This document shows, piece by piece, positions 16,863-27,423 of a DNA stretch of 64,000 bases. Position 1 is the stretch's first letter. Every line of letters begins with the position of its first letter. Source of the DNA: Nocardioides sp. JQ2195 (GTDB taxonomy: Bacteria > Actinomycetota > Actinomycetes > Propionibacteriales > Nocardioidaceae); the NCBI RefSeq assembly GCF_012272695.1, contig NZ_CP050902.1:1798001-1862000 (forward strand). Reading direction: 5' to 3'. A program made the translations under genes and the position numbers. Below the pieces are notes generated by a model. That model saw only the letters and a list, made by a program, of their open reading frames with translations, made no database searches and had not been told where the DNA came from.

Positions 16863-17948
16863 TTGAAGGCCATCTTGTTGAGCGGGGCATGCTCGCTCGT
16901 CCTGTCGTTGTTCCTGACCCGATGGGCGATCACGAAGTTCGCTGCGTGGGGCCTGGGCCAGTTGATCCGGGACGACGGCCCGACGACGCACCACGTGAAG
17001 CGAGGCACCCCGACCATGGGCGGCGCCGCGATCGTGGTCGCCGTGGTCGCCGGCTATGCAGTTGCCAAGCTGGTGACCTGGGAGCAACCGTCACGCGCGG
17101 GCGTCCTGGTGCTCTTCCTGCTCGTGGGCATGGCCACGGTCGGATTCGTCGACGACTTCATCAAGGTCAGGATGCAGCGCAGTCTTGGCCTTCGGAGCAA
17201 GGCCAAGCTGTTGGGGCAGACCGCTGTCGCCCTGGTCTTCGGCTTCCTCGCTCTCCGACCCAGCCACGGGGGAGGGGAGGACGTGGTCTCGCACAGGTTG
17301 TCGCTCGTCCGCGACGTCGGCCCAGCCCTGCCCTGGGTGATCGTGATGATCATCGTCTGGTTCATGGTGAGTGGGACCAGCAACGCCACGAATCTCATCG
17401 ACGGACTCGACGGGCTGCTCGCGGGGAGCGCGGCGATGGTGTTCGGGGCCTACACCATCGTCGGCCTGTGGCAGAACAACCACCTGTGCGGAGCCGCCTC
17501 CGATGTGAACGGTCTCTGCTACGCAGTGGCCTCGCCGCTCGACCTGGCCACGGTTGCGTCCGCCCTCACCGGCGCCTGCTTCGGGTTCCTGTGGTGGAAC
17601 GCCTCGCCGGCGAGGATCATCATGGGGGACACCGGGTCCCTCGCGCTCGGGGCTGCGATGGCCGGATTCGCCCTGGTGACCCGGACCGAGCTCCTCCTCG
17701 TCGTCCTGGGCGGGTTGTACGTCGCCGTCACCGCCTCGGTGATGATCCAGGTGTCGTGGTTCAAGTTCACCAGGCGAACCACCGGCGTGGGCAGGAGAGT
17801 CTTCAGGATGACGCCCTTGCATCATCACTTCGAGCTGCTCGGGTGGGAGCAGGTGACGATCGTGATCCGCTTCTGGATCATTGCCGGAGTCTGCGCGGCA
17901 GCAGCCCTGGGGATCTTCTACGGCGACTGGCTGGGGAGCCTGGGCTGA
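16863..17948 (+). CDS. MraY-type phospho-MurNAc-pentapeptide transferase paralogue outside a dcw cluster
   Basis: 361 residues from TTG, the usual MraY length with about ten hydrophobic helices. The key cytoplasmic motifs are intact: RGTPTMGG, the aspartates of VDDFIKV at about 97-98, NLIDGLDGL with Asp180 and Asp183, NASPARIIMGDTGS with Asp256, and TPLHHHFE with His320-322. By homology it links UDP-MurNAc-pentapeptide to undecaprenyl phosphate, forming lipid I. None of murE, murF, murD, ftsW or murG flanks it; the neighbours are FUSC and NUDIX genes. It is therefore either a second copy or a specialised transferase. The TTG start has no obvious Shine-Dalgarno site. Confidence 0.85.
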   Translation: MKAILLSGACSLVLSLFLTRWAITKFAAWGLGQLIRDDGPTTHHVKRGTPTMGGAAIVVAVVAGYAVAKLVTWEQPSRAGVLVLFLLVGMATVGFVDDFIKVRMQRSLGLRSKAKLLGQTAVALVFGFLALRPSHGGGEDVVSHRLSLVRDVGPALPWVIVMIIVWFMVSGTSNATNLIDGLDGLLAGSAAMVFGAYTIVGLWQNNHLCGAASDVNGLCYAVASPLDLATVASALTGACFGFLWWNASPARIIMGDTGSLALGAAMAGFALVTRTELLLVVLGGLYVAVTASVMIQVSWFKFTRRTTGVGRRVFRMTPLHHHFELLGWEQVTIVIRFWIIAGVCAAAALGIFYGDWLGSLG

Positions 17949-17963
17949 TCCGCGCCCGGTCCC

Positions 17964-18419
17964 TCAGACGAGGGAGTCTGCGCGGTGCACGAGGTCGACG
18001 AGTTCCTCGGGGAAGTGGACGATCCCTGCCCTCATGAGCTCGTCCGTGCTCCACCAACGCCATGTGGTCATCGCCTCCAGCTCCAGCTCGGTCCATGCAC
18101 GGTCCTCAAGGGACGTGTCCATCGTCCGGGCCGCGAAGAAGTGCTCGACCTGGCGCAGGGGAGTGCCGTGGTTGAGGAAGTCCACCTCCCGTCGGTGGAA
18201 CGGGCCGGCCAGCTGCAGGCCCGTCATGCCGGTCTCCTCCAGCAGCTCGCGATGGGCGGCCTGCTCGAGGGTCTCGTCCTCGTCGACACCACCGCCGGCG
18301 GTGAACCAGAAGCGGACGGCGTCATCAGGGTCAGACAGGTCCCTGCCCTCGAACAGGAGCACACGGCCATGGGGGTCGAGGAGGACGATGCGTACGGCGA
18401 CGCGGACTCCTGGTGCCAT
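17964..18419 (-). CDS. NUDIX hydrolase
   Basis: 151 residues from ATG at 18419. The NUDIX box runs from GGGVDEDETLEQAA to HRELLEETG and matches GX5EX7REUXEEXGU. The preceding VRFWFTAGGG strand and the later PLRQVEHFFAART segment are typical of the family. It hydrolyses a nucleoside diphosphate linked to some moiety; the substrate cannot be deduced. A TAATCT hexamer 7 nt upstream supports this start over the longer frame from 18533. It converges on the mraY-like gene. Confidence 0.88.
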   Translation of the reverse strand: MAPGVRVAVRIVLLDPHGRVLLFEGRDLSDPDDAVRFWFTAGGGVDEDETLEQAAHRELLEETGMTGLQLAGPFHRREVDFLNHGTPLRQVEHFFAARTMDTSLEDRAWTELELEAMTTWRWWSTDELMRAGIVHFPEELVDLVHRADSLV

Positions 18420-18426
18420 GCGACCG

Positions 18427-18432
18427 AGATTA
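18427..18432 (-). promoter_or_regulatory. TAATCT -10 element of the NUDIX gene
   Basis: TAATCT-N7-ATG; leaderless start inferred and used to choose the start. Confidence 0.45.
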
Positions 18433-18544
18433 GTGCGTGGTCTCCTGCCCGAAGACGCGCCGTTCGACACCACGGGACCGGTTCCCCGCGAAAGTCCTTC
18501 GCGTGAGGAGTTCTTGAGGGTGGTCCGAGGCAACCAGCCGCGGA

Positions 18545-18550
18545 TAGGTT
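18545..18550 (+). promoter_or_regulatory. TAGGTT -10 element of a GNAT gene
   Basis: TAGGTT-N6-GTG; leaderless start inferred. Confidence 0.45.
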
Positions 18551-18556
18551 GGAACG

Positions 18557-19054
18557 GTGACTTCCATGCTTCGCCCGTTGACCGAGGCCGACCTGTCCGT
18601 GCTCACTGGCGACGACGACGGCTTCGACTACTTCGGACCCCGACCGTCACGGCAGTCGGTCCCTCCCTCGGACCTCAACGAGCAGGGCGCCTTCGGTGTC
18701 CTCGACGGCGGCGGCGAGGTTGTCGGAGACGTGTCGTGGGTGTGGCAGAGGTGGGGGCCGAACGTGCAGTCACGCAACCCGATGATCGGGATCTGGCTGT
18801 CGCCACGGGCGCGCGGTCAAGGACTGGGCACGGCCGCGCAACGGGAGATGGTTGACCTGTTCTTCAGACACACGGCCGTCAACCGGGTCGAGGCACACAC
18901 GGATGTGGAGAACCTTGCGGAGCAACGCGCTCTGGAGAAGGCCGGCTTCACCCGAGAAGGCACCACCCGTGGCGCCCAGTGGCGCGACGGGTCCTACCGC
19001 GACGGTCATCTCTATTCCATTCTGCGCTCGGACTGGCACTCGTCGTCGGACTGA
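18557..19054 (+). CDS. RimJ/RimL-type GNAT N-acetyltransferase
   Basis: 165 residues starting with GTG. The N-terminus LRPLTEADL is the usual first strand of RimJ/RimL-like acetyltransferases. The acetyl-CoA loop ARGQGLGTAAQ follows IGIWLSP, and the last part has VEAHTDVENLAEQRALEKAGFTREG, the typical C-terminal motif of the group. It acetylates an amino group on an unknown acceptor. The gene is divergent from the NUDIX hydrolase. Confidence 0.88.
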   Translation: MTSMLRPLTEADLSVLTGDDDGFDYFGPRPSRQSVPPSDLNEQGAFGVLDGGGEVVGDVSWVWQRWGPNVQSRNPMIGIWLSPRARGQGLGTAAQREMVDLFFRHTAVNRVEAHTDVENLAEQRALEKAGFTREGTTRGAQWRDGSYRDGHLYSILRSDWHSSSD

Positions 19055-19150
19055 CGAGGCCGGGCACGTCAGCGCCCAGTCGTGGATTGTCGGCGGGGTA
19101 GGGGGCCAGGCCAGACCGGATGATTCGGCTGGCGCAATACCCAGACTGCT

Positions 19151-19189
19151 AATTGACATAATGTACGTTATCGGCGACTCTTCCGAGTC
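19151..19189. repeat. Left copy of an imperfect 39-bp direct repeat
   Basis: The sequence opens with TTGACATAATGT and ends with CTTCCGAGTC. It matches the copy at 19471-19509 in the same orientation with small shifts. It includes the short palindrome GACTC-TTCC-GAGTC. Confidence 0.5.
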
Positions 19190-19458
19190 TGGCCCAGAAC
19201 CCCTTTCTGAGCGCTGGTGCACGCCTCACTGCAGGCGTATGCCGTGCACCAGGTAGTCCATGCCGCCACTGGTGACCGTCTTGCCAGTTCGAGGCTTGCC
19301 CCAGCGGCCTCTGTGGCGAAGCCGCATCCTTGGTACTCCGGCAGAATGTGATAGCCGACCTCCAGGTCCTCCTTGCCGTCGACCTGCTGCCAGGTGCAGA
19401 TGTCATGCGTCGAAATGTCAGCCTGGAGGTGCCGGCTGCCGTCAGAGCCGACATGACA
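19168..19458 (-). pseudogene. Decayed GNAT acetyltransferase fragment
   Basis: In one reverse frame the segment reads DLEVGYHILPEYQGCGFATEAA, the RimJ/RimL acetyl-CoA-binding region. It is preceded within the frame by only about 30 residues and bounded by a stop (TGA at 19461-19459). It is followed by sequence without similarity and then TAA. The conserved N- and C-terminal parts of a GNAT domain are missing. The reading frame at 19149-19559 is a different frame over the same DNA and carries no family motif. The fragment lies between two 39-bp direct repeats. Confidence 0.55.
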
Positions 19459-19470
19459 TCAGTGTAATTC

Positions 19471-19509
19471 AACTTGACATAACGTGAAAGTCGCCGAGTT
19501 TCCGGAGTC
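19471..19509. repeat. Right copy of the imperfect 39-bp direct repeat
   Basis: It opens with CTTGACATAACGT and ends with TTTCCGGAGTC. It is the partner of 19151-19189, about 320 bp away, flanking the GNAT remnant. Confidence 0.5.
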
Positions 19510-19555
19510 AATTCTTGTCGGCGGGCTGTTCTCCGCGACGCCGTTCCGTCTCGCG

Positions 19556-19735
19556 TCACTGTTGCTTCTCACGCTTCTTGCGCAGGGACTCCTGGGCCGC
19601 TCGCATCATCGCGCGGCCGATGCTTCGACCGAAGCGTCGTGATCCGAATGCCAGTCCCCCACCGTAGGCGGCTTCAGCGTCGTCCGGCCAGTCCCCCACC
19701 GTAGGCGGCTTCAGCGTCGTCCGGCCAGTACGACG
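19556..19735 (-). other. Short reading frame of unclear status downstream of the methyltransferase
   Basis: A reverse frame encodes a basic tail, AFGSRRFGRSIGRAMMRAAQESLRKKREKQQ in part, with codon use like real genes. No credible start is present. Its upstream part is formed by the 37-bp tandem duplication, which shifts the frame. It may be the displaced 3' end of a gene or a chance frame. Confidence 0.25.
19651..19724. repeat. Perfect 37-bp tandem duplication
   Basis: Two identical copies occupy 19651-19687 and 19688-19724, each starting CCAGTCCCCCACCGTAGGCG; five bases of a third copy follow. The stop codon of the methyltransferase gene lies in the copy at 19688-19724. As 37 is not a multiple of three, the duplication alters the frame downstream. 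Confidence 0.9.
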
Positions 19736-20361
19736 CCCGGTCCCTGCTGTCCGTCGGCTGGTAGCCGCAACTCTGCGACGAGGGTGAATCCTGCCTGCTC
19801 CAGCAAGGTCGCGAGTTGATCGGGCTGCCATCTGTGCGTCGTCCATGACACCGGAACTCCGCCATACGCCTCGGTCCTGGGCACGTCGTCGTCGCCCACG
19901 TGCGTGGCCACCAGCACCTCTCCCCCAGGCACCAGCGCGTCATGGAAGGACGTGAGCACGGAGGGCAGCAACTCGCGCGGCAGGTTGAAGAGTGACCACC
20001 AGCCCAGGATGCCGCCGAGCGACTCGGGCTCGAGGTCGAGCTCGGTCGCCGCGGCCACCGCGAATGAACAGTCGGGATGCAGTCGCCGGGCGTGCTCGAC
20101 CATGCGCGGAGACAGGTCCACACCTGAGGCTTCGACACCCAGGTCGCGCAGGTACGCCGTCACCTGGCCCGGACCACATCCGACGTCGAGCACGGGACCC
20201 AGTCCACGCACCTGCGTTGCGAATGCGTCGACGCATCCCTTCAACCAGGGGTGGGTGCGCACATCGCCCATTCCCTGTGTCTGCAGGAGATCCACGTAGT
20301 TGTCGGCAACCCGGTCATAGGACTCGCGTACCGCATCGAGGTCTCCCGGAGGCACGTTCAT
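19711..20361 (-). CDS. Class I SAM-dependent methyltransferase
   Basis: 216 residues. SAM-binding motif I is VLDVGCGPGQVTAYL and motif II-III includes ASGVDLSPRMVEHARR. The segment GGILGWWSLFNLPRE and VPGGEVLVATHVG are those of the Methyltransf_11/25 group. The substrate is unknown. The start is supported by a TAGTGT hexamer at 6 nt. The 3' end (VVLAGRR stop) falls in a tandemly duplicated 37-bp unit, so the original C-terminus may have differed. Confidence 0.82.
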   Translation of the reverse strand: MNVPPGDLDAVRESYDRVADNYVDLLQTQGMGDVRTHPWLKGCVDAFATQVRGLGPVLDVGCGPGQVTAYLRDLGVEASGVDLSPRMVEHARRLHPDCSFAVAAATELDLEPESLGGILGWWSLFNLPRELLPSVLTSFHDALVPGGEVLVATHVGDDDVPRTEAYGGVPVSWTTHRWQPDQLATLLEQAGFTLVAELRLPADGQQGPGVVLAGRR

Positions 20362-20367
20362 GACCGC

Positions 20368-20373
20368 ACACTA
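20368..20373 (-). promoter_or_regulatory. TAGTGT -10 element of the methyltransferase gene
   Basis: TAGTGT-N6-ATG; leaderless start inferred. Confidence 0.45.
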
Positions 20374-20568
20374 GGGCACGTCTCTTGCGAGACACGCCGT
20401 AGCCATCGACGCGTAGCGGTCGCGCGCTGTCGGGGAACCGCGTCCGATCCACGTCGGGCTGTGCTGGGCGGTCGTGGGTACCGCTGGCGGGAGCGCCCAG
20501 TGGCTCGCGCCATGGCGAGCAGACTGGTCGTCCACCGCCCGACCACGAAGCGACGACGAGGAGAACTC

Positions 20569-21063
20569 ATGACGACGCACACGCCCGCGGACCAGAGCAC
20601 CATCGTCGAGATGATGCGCGACCAGCGTTTCTGCATGCTGACCACCTTCGCCCCTGAAGGAGAGCTGCACTCCCATCCGATGACTCCTCAGCGGATCGAC
20701 GACGACGGCGACGTCTGGTGCTTCATCGACGGCACCAGTGAGAGCGCCACCAACCTCATCAGGGACATCCGCGTCAACCTGGCCTTCGGTGACAGCTCCA
20801 CGTGGCTCTCGGTGGCGGGAAGCGGCGTCGTGCTCGATGACAGGGACAAGATCGCCGATCTGTGGAACCCCATGGTCGAAGCCTGGTACCCCGAGGGAGC
20901 GGAATCTCCTGACGTGCGCCTGCTCAGGGTGGAACCGGTCTCCGCACAGTTCTGGGACACCCCGGGTGGACGGGTCACGTCGGCGCTGTCCTTCGTACGC
21001 AGCAAGATCACCGGAGACCGCCCGGCTGGGCACTCGGGCACGGTGGAGATGGGCGGAGAATGA
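20569..21063 (+). CDS. Pyridoxamine 5'-phosphate oxidase-family (general stress protein 26-like) protein
   Basis: 164 residues from ATG behind GAGGAG. It is a small split-barrel flavin-binding-type protein: QRFCMLTTFAPEGELHSHPM, DGDVWCFIDGTSESATNLI, VNLAFGDSSTWLSVAGSG and a C-terminal LLRVEPVSAQFWD. This is the GSP26/YzzA type. The cofactor (FMN or F420) and substrate are unknown. The stop overlaps the next ATG (ATGA). The gene starts a coupled trio with an SRPBCC protein and an SDR, which suggests a shared redox or lipophilic-substrate pathway (inference). Confidence 0.83.
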   Translation: MTTHTPADQSTIVEMMRDQRFCMLTTFAPEGELHSHPMTPQRIDDDGDVWCFIDGTSESATNLIRDIRVNLAFGDSSTWLSVAGSGVVLDDRDKIADLWNPMVEAWYPEGAESPDVRLLRVEPVSAQFWDTPGGRVTSALSFVRSKITGDRPAGHSGTVEMGGE

Positions 21064-21503
21064 GGCCGTCGGTCACGCGGACCTTCATCACCAAGGCCGC
21101 ACCGGAGCGCGTCCACGACTACCTCGCCGACTTCACCAACGCTGAGGAGTGGGACCCCGGAACCAAGTCCTGCACGTTGTCCAACGGCGACGGCGGTGTC
21201 GGCAGCACCTACCGGAACGTGTCCGTCTTCCTCGGTCGTGAGACCGAGATCGAGTACACCGTCGCGGAGCTGGAGCGCCCGACCCGGATCCACCTCGTCG
21301 GACGAAATGAGCAGTTCGAGGGACACGACGTGCTCGGTGTCAGAGCACATGCAGAAGGTGCCGAAGTGACCTACCACGCCGAGTTCGCCTTCCGTGGGGC
21401 AGCGAGGCTCGCAGCCCCACTGGTCGCGGCCTACCTCCCCCGTCTGGCGGAGAAGACCATCCGACAACTGCGCGCCAGCCTCGACCACCTGGTGGAGGAC
21501 TGA
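21060..21503 (+). CDS. SRPBCC-family (START-like) protein
   Basis: 147 residues. The sequence has the SRPBCC helix-grip pattern: APERVHDYLADFTNAEEWDPGT, then the strand GVGSTYRNVSVFLGRETEIEYTVAELERP, and a long C-terminal helix. Such proteins bind hydrophobic ligands in a deep cavity and act as cyclases, carriers or stress proteins. It overlaps both neighbours by 1-4 bases, so it is co-translated with the PPOX-like and SDR proteins. Confidence 0.82.
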   Translation: MRPSVTRTFITKAAPERVHDYLADFTNAEEWDPGTKSCTLSNGDGGVGSTYRNVSVFLGRETEIEYTVAELERPTRIHLVGRNEQFEGHDVLGVRAHAEGAEVTYHAEFAFRGAARLAAPLVAAYLPRLAEKTIRQLRASLDHLVED

Positions 21504-22459
21504 TGACGATCCCGCTGCCCGGCCGCGCACTCGACACGGTCATGGACCGCACCCTCGTTCCGGGGTACAGCAGGATCGGGATCGCCGTGCGGCGCCGACT
21601 GCCCGGTTGGCCGGCTGATCCCGAGCCGGGCTGCCTGGCGGGGAAGCATGTGCTGGTGACCGGCGCCAGCTCCGGTCTGGGGATCGGTTGCGTCCAGTCG
21701 TTGGCGCGGTTGGGTGCCAGCGTGCACATGATCGTGCGCGACGAGGTGAAGGGCGCCGCCGTCCGTGAACGCGTGGTGGCTGAGGTGCCGGGTGCCGACC
21801 TGCGGCTCGCCCGCTGCGACCTGGCGGACCTCGACGACGTACGCCGCTTCGCCGCACAGGTTGAGGTCTCGCGCATTCATGCGGTGATCCACAACGCCGG
21901 TGTGATGCCGCCTGAGCGCACCGAGTCTCCCCAGGGCCACGAGCTGAGCATGGCGGTGCACGTCGTGGCGCCGGTGCTCATGACGGAGCTGCTGCGTGAC
22001 CGGCTCTCGAGCGGCCGGGTGGTGATGGTCAGCAGCGGTGGCATGTACGCGCAACGGATCCCGTCCGACGACCCCGAGTTCAGACGTGGTGACTACTCCC
22101 CAGCCGCTTCCTATGCACGGTCCAAGCGGATGCAGGTCGAGCTGGCGCCGCTGCTCGCCGATCGTTGGTCCCTCGACGCCATCACCTTGGGCGTGATGCA
22201 CCCGGGATGGGCCGACACCCCGGGTGTGCGGAGCTCGTTGCCGAACTTCCGCACGCTCACCCGTTCGATCCTGCGCGACGACGCCGAGGGCGCGGACACC
22301 AGCGCATGGCTGGCTGCGGCAGAGCCGACCCCGCCCACTGGCCGCTTCTGGCACGACCGGAGGGTGCGACCGACCCACCTGAGCCCCACGACTCGGTCGA
22401 GGGCCGACGAGGTCGCGCGCGCCTGGGCCTGGCTGAAGGGCGCCGTCGACCTCTCCTGA
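21503..22459 (+). CDS. Short-chain dehydrogenase/reductase (DHRS12-like)
   Basis: 318 residues. An N-terminal extension of about 45 residues precedes the Rossmann motif VLVTGASSGLG. Other SDR landmarks are HNAGVMPPER (NAG), VVMVSSGGMYAQ (Ser) and SYARSKRMQ (YxxxK). It is an NAD(P)-dependent oxidoreductase and most resembles the DHRS12/retinol-dehydrogenase-like branch. It is the last gene of the PPOX-SRPBCC-SDR operon, and a strong hairpin follows. Confidence 0.87.
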   Translation: MTIPLPGRALDTVMDRTLVPGYSRIGIAVRRRLPGWPADPEPGCLAGKHVLVTGASSGLGIGCVQSLARLGASVHMIVRDEVKGAAVRERVVAEVPGADLRLARCDLADLDDVRRFAAQVEVSRIHAVIHNAGVMPPERTESPQGHELSMAVHVVAPVLMTELLRDRLSSGRVVMVSSGGMYAQRIPSDDPEFRRGDYSPAASYARSKRMQVELAPLLADRWSLDAITLGVMHPGWADTPGVRSSLPNFRTLTRSILRDDAEGADTSAWLAAAEPTPPTGRFWHDRRVRPTHLSPTTRSRADEVARAWAWLKGAVDLS

Positions 22460-22480
22460 CTCCTCGGGCGTCAGTAGAAA

Positions 22481-22513
22481 TGGCGAAAGGACACCCTGCG
22501 GGGTGTCCTGCCA
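22481..22513. terminator. Hairpin after the SDR operon
   Basis: AGGACACCC pairs with GGGTGTCCT around TGCG, extended by TGGC/GCCA. The + strand lacks a T-run after it. It separates the operon from the rifamycin-element promoter. Confidence 0.55.
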
Positions 22514-22535
22514 CTTCCAACTTATAGCGCACAGG

Positions 22536-22555
22536 GGGGCTTGCGGCAAGGCCCC
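22536..22555. promoter_or_regulatory. Rifamycin-associated element (RAE)
   Basis: GGGGCTTGCGGCAAGGCCCC matches the known RAE inverted repeat that lies upstream of rifamycin-responsive genes (arr, rph, rox, rgt, helR) in actinobacteria. It is 103 bp upstream of the helR start. By established knowledge it is needed for induction by rifamycins. Here that is inferred from the sequence match. Confidence 0.85.
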
Positions 22556-22658
22556 GGTGATGCTCCACAATCACTCTCTCGCCCGCCTCGTCACCAGTCC
22601 TTCCCCGCCGGCGCGACACCTCTGACTGTCGCGCAGAAACGCCTCTGGAGCAGATTCC

Positions 22659-24809
22659 TTGACCCTCAGTGCCTTTGCCCTTCCCGACACCCTCTCTGCC
22701 AAGGCAGACCCCCGGATGATCGCCGACGACGAGATCCACTTCGCGGCCATCGCCGCCAGCCTCGACCACGCGATCGCCGACCTCTCCGAACGACTCGACA
22801 CCGAACGCAAGGCACCCGGTGGCATCGGCCAGGCAGCGATGGACCGCGACCAGGAGGTACGCCGGATCAGCGCCCGCCTGCGCACGTTGCGCCGCTTCAG
22901 CCTCGACCTCTGCCTGGGCCGCATGGACGGCGACGACGGAGAAGTCGTGTATGTCGGACGCCTCGGCCTGACTGACCGTGACGGCAAGCGACTCCTGGTC
23001 GACTGGCGCTCCCCCGCTGCCGAACCGTTCTTCGGCGCCACGCACGCCAACCCGATGGGGTTGAGAATTCGGCGCAGGTACCGCTGGATCCGTGGCCGGG
23101 TCAGTGACTACTGGGACGAGGTGTTCGCTGCCGACGAGTTCGAGGGCCACCACGCGGCCCTCGACGACCAGTCGGCCTTCATCGCGACGCTGGGCAGCAG
23201 CCGCTCTCCCCGCATGCGCGACGTGCTCGGCACGATCCAGGCAGACCAGGACGCCATCATCCGCGCGGGTTCTCGGGGAACGTTGGTCGTCGACGGTGGT
23301 CCGGGCACCGGCAAGACGGTCGTCGCGCTGCACCGCTCGGCGTACCTGCTCCACGCCGACCCGCGTCTCGGCGGGGGCCGCGGCGGCATCCTCTTCGTCG
23401 GTCCGCACCAGCCCTACCTGAGCTACGTTGCCGACGTCTTGCCGAGCCTCGGAGAGGACGGCGTGCAGACCTGCACGTTGCGCGACCTGGTGCCGTCGGC
23501 GGCACAGTTTCCCGAGGAATCGGAACCCGAGGTGGCCCGTCTGAAGGCCACTGCCGACATGGTGAGGGCGATCGAGCCCGCCGTGCGTCTCCATGAGGAG
23601 CCGCCCACGGAGGGCATGGCGGTCGACACACCGTGGGCCGACGTGTGGGTGAGCAGCGCCGACTGGTCGGAGGCCTTCGGGTCGGTCGACTCAGGTGTGC
23701 CGCACAACGAGGCCCGGGACGAGGTCTGGGACGAGCTGCTCACGATCTTGGTCGACAAGCACGAAGCGGATGACGACATCACCGAGGAGATGGTGCGCCG
23801 CTCCCTCGCGGGCAATGCCGAGCTGCGCACCGCATTCTCGAAGGCCTGGCCGTTGATCGAGGCCCACGACCTGGTGGGAGACCTGTGGGAGGTGCCGGCG
23901 TACCTGCGGATGTGTGCGCCCTGGCTCTCCCCCGACGACGTGAAGCAGTTGCAACGGGACGACCCGCAGGCCTGGACCAGCGCCGACCTGCCGTTGCTCG
24001 ACGCAGCCCTGCGACGCCTCGGGGATCCGGAGGCCTCACGCAACCGGCAGAAGCACCGGGCCGCGGTCGCCGCGGAGCGGCAGGGCATGGACTTGGTCGT
24101 CGACAGCCTGGTCGCTGCCGGCGGCGACGAGTACGGCGAGGGGCTGGTCTCGATGTTGAAGGTGGAGGACATGCAGACGCGTCTCGTCGACGAGGAGTCC
24201 CTGGCCCGGGTCGACCCGGACCTGCTCTCCGGGCCCTTCGCGCACGTCGTCGTCGACGAGGCACAGGAGCTCACGGATGCCGAGTGGCAGATGCTCCTGC
24301 AGCGCTGTCCCTCGCGCAGCTTCACGATCGTCGGCGACCGGGCGCAGGCACGACACGGGTTCGTGGAGTCGTGGCAGGAGCGTCTCGCACGGGTCGGGCT
24401 GGACCGGGTGACGATGGCCGGGCTCAGGATCAACTACCGCACCCCCGACGAGGTGATGGCCGAGGCCGAGCCGGTGATCCGCGCCGAGCTGCCCGATGCC
24501 AACGTCCCGACCTCCATCCGCAGCAGCGGGCTCCCGGTCCGGCACGGTTCGGCGGACGAGCTGGACACCATTCTCCAGGGCTGGTTGAGCGAGCACGACG
24601 ACGGCATGGCCTGCGTCATCGGCGACTCGGCGCGGGAAGACACCACCAGGGTTCGTTCACTCACGCCCGAGCTGGCCAAGGGCCTCGAGTTCGACCTCGT
24701 CGTCCTCGTGGATCCCGACGACTTCGGCACGGGCATCGAGGGTGCCGTCGACCGCTACGTCGCGATGACCAGGGCCACGCGTGAGCTGGTGATCCTGAGC
24801 TCGCACTGA
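22659..24809 (+). CDS. helR: HelD/HelR-type RNA polymerase-displacing ATPase
   Basis: 716 residues from TTG. The N-terminal coiled-coil-like arm includes HFAAIAASLDHAIADLSERL. It is followed by the HelD signature LLVDWRSPAAEPFF, the Walker A GGPGTGKT at about 212-219, the Walker B VVVDEAQEL at about 528, and the late SF1 motifs (GDRAQARHG, TPELAKGLEFDLVV, VAMTRATREL). HelD proteins remove stalled RNA polymerase from DNA. The HelR branch displaces rifamycin-bound polymerase and gives tolerance. The RAE upstream strongly favours that assignment over housekeeping HelD. The nearest downstream gene, a UvrA2-like ABC protein, converges on it. Confidence 0.9.
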   Translation: MTLSAFALPDTLSAKADPRMIADDEIHFAAIAASLDHAIADLSERLDTERKAPGGIGQAAMDRDQEVRRISARLRTLRRFSLDLCLGRMDGDDGEVVYVGRLGLTDRDGKRLLVDWRSPAAEPFFGATHANPMGLRIRRRYRWIRGRVSDYWDEVFAADEFEGHHAALDDQSAFIATLGSSRSPRMRDVLGTIQADQDAIIRAGSRGTLVVDGGPGTGKTVVALHRSAYLLHADPRLGGGRGGILFVGPHQPYLSYVADVLPSLGEDGVQTCTLRDLVPSAAQFPEESEPEVARLKATADMVRAIEPAVRLHEEPPTEGMAVDTPWADVWVSSADWSEAFGSVDSGVPHNEARDEVWDELLTILVDKHEADDDITEEMVRRSLAGNAELRTAFSKAWPLIEAHDLVGDLWEVPAYLRMCAPWLSPDDVKQLQRDDPQAWTSADLPLLDAALRRLGDPEASRNRQKHRAAVAAERQGMDLVVDSLVAAGGDEYGEGLVSMLKVEDMQTRLVDEESLARVDPDLLSGPFAHVVVDEAQELTDAEWQMLLQRCPSRSFTIVGDRAQARHGFVESWQERLARVGLDRVTMAGLRINYRTPDEVMAEAEPVIRAELPDANVPTSIRSSGLPVRHGSADELDTILQGWLSEHDDGMACVIGDSAREDTTRVRSLTPELAKGLEFDLVVLVDPDDFGTGIEGAVDRYVAMTRATRELVILSSH

Positions 24810-24948
24810 GGCTCGCGGGCGAGGGAACCTCCGCGCTGGCCCGGGGCCCCGTGCGACAGGCAAGCACGAGTTGCGGACGGTTCCGTCTCGCTCAGCACGC
24901 GGTGTCGGCGCAGGCCAGCTGCTTGCTCGATGGTGCGCTGAGCTGGCC

Positions 24949-27306
<2,358 letters not shown>

Positions 27307-27423
27307 GTCTCTCCCCTGTGGCTGTCCCTGTCTGCCCGGCCCCATCGGCGTGTGCCGGGCCAGGGGGACAACGCTAGCGAAACGCCGGGACGGCGCGCCC
27401 GTCGGTTGCTGCCCGGTCGGACG

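Noticed and set aside
19149..19559. 136-residue minus-strand frame
   Set aside because: No motif; GNAT similarity is in another frame of the same strand, so this frame is not the gene.
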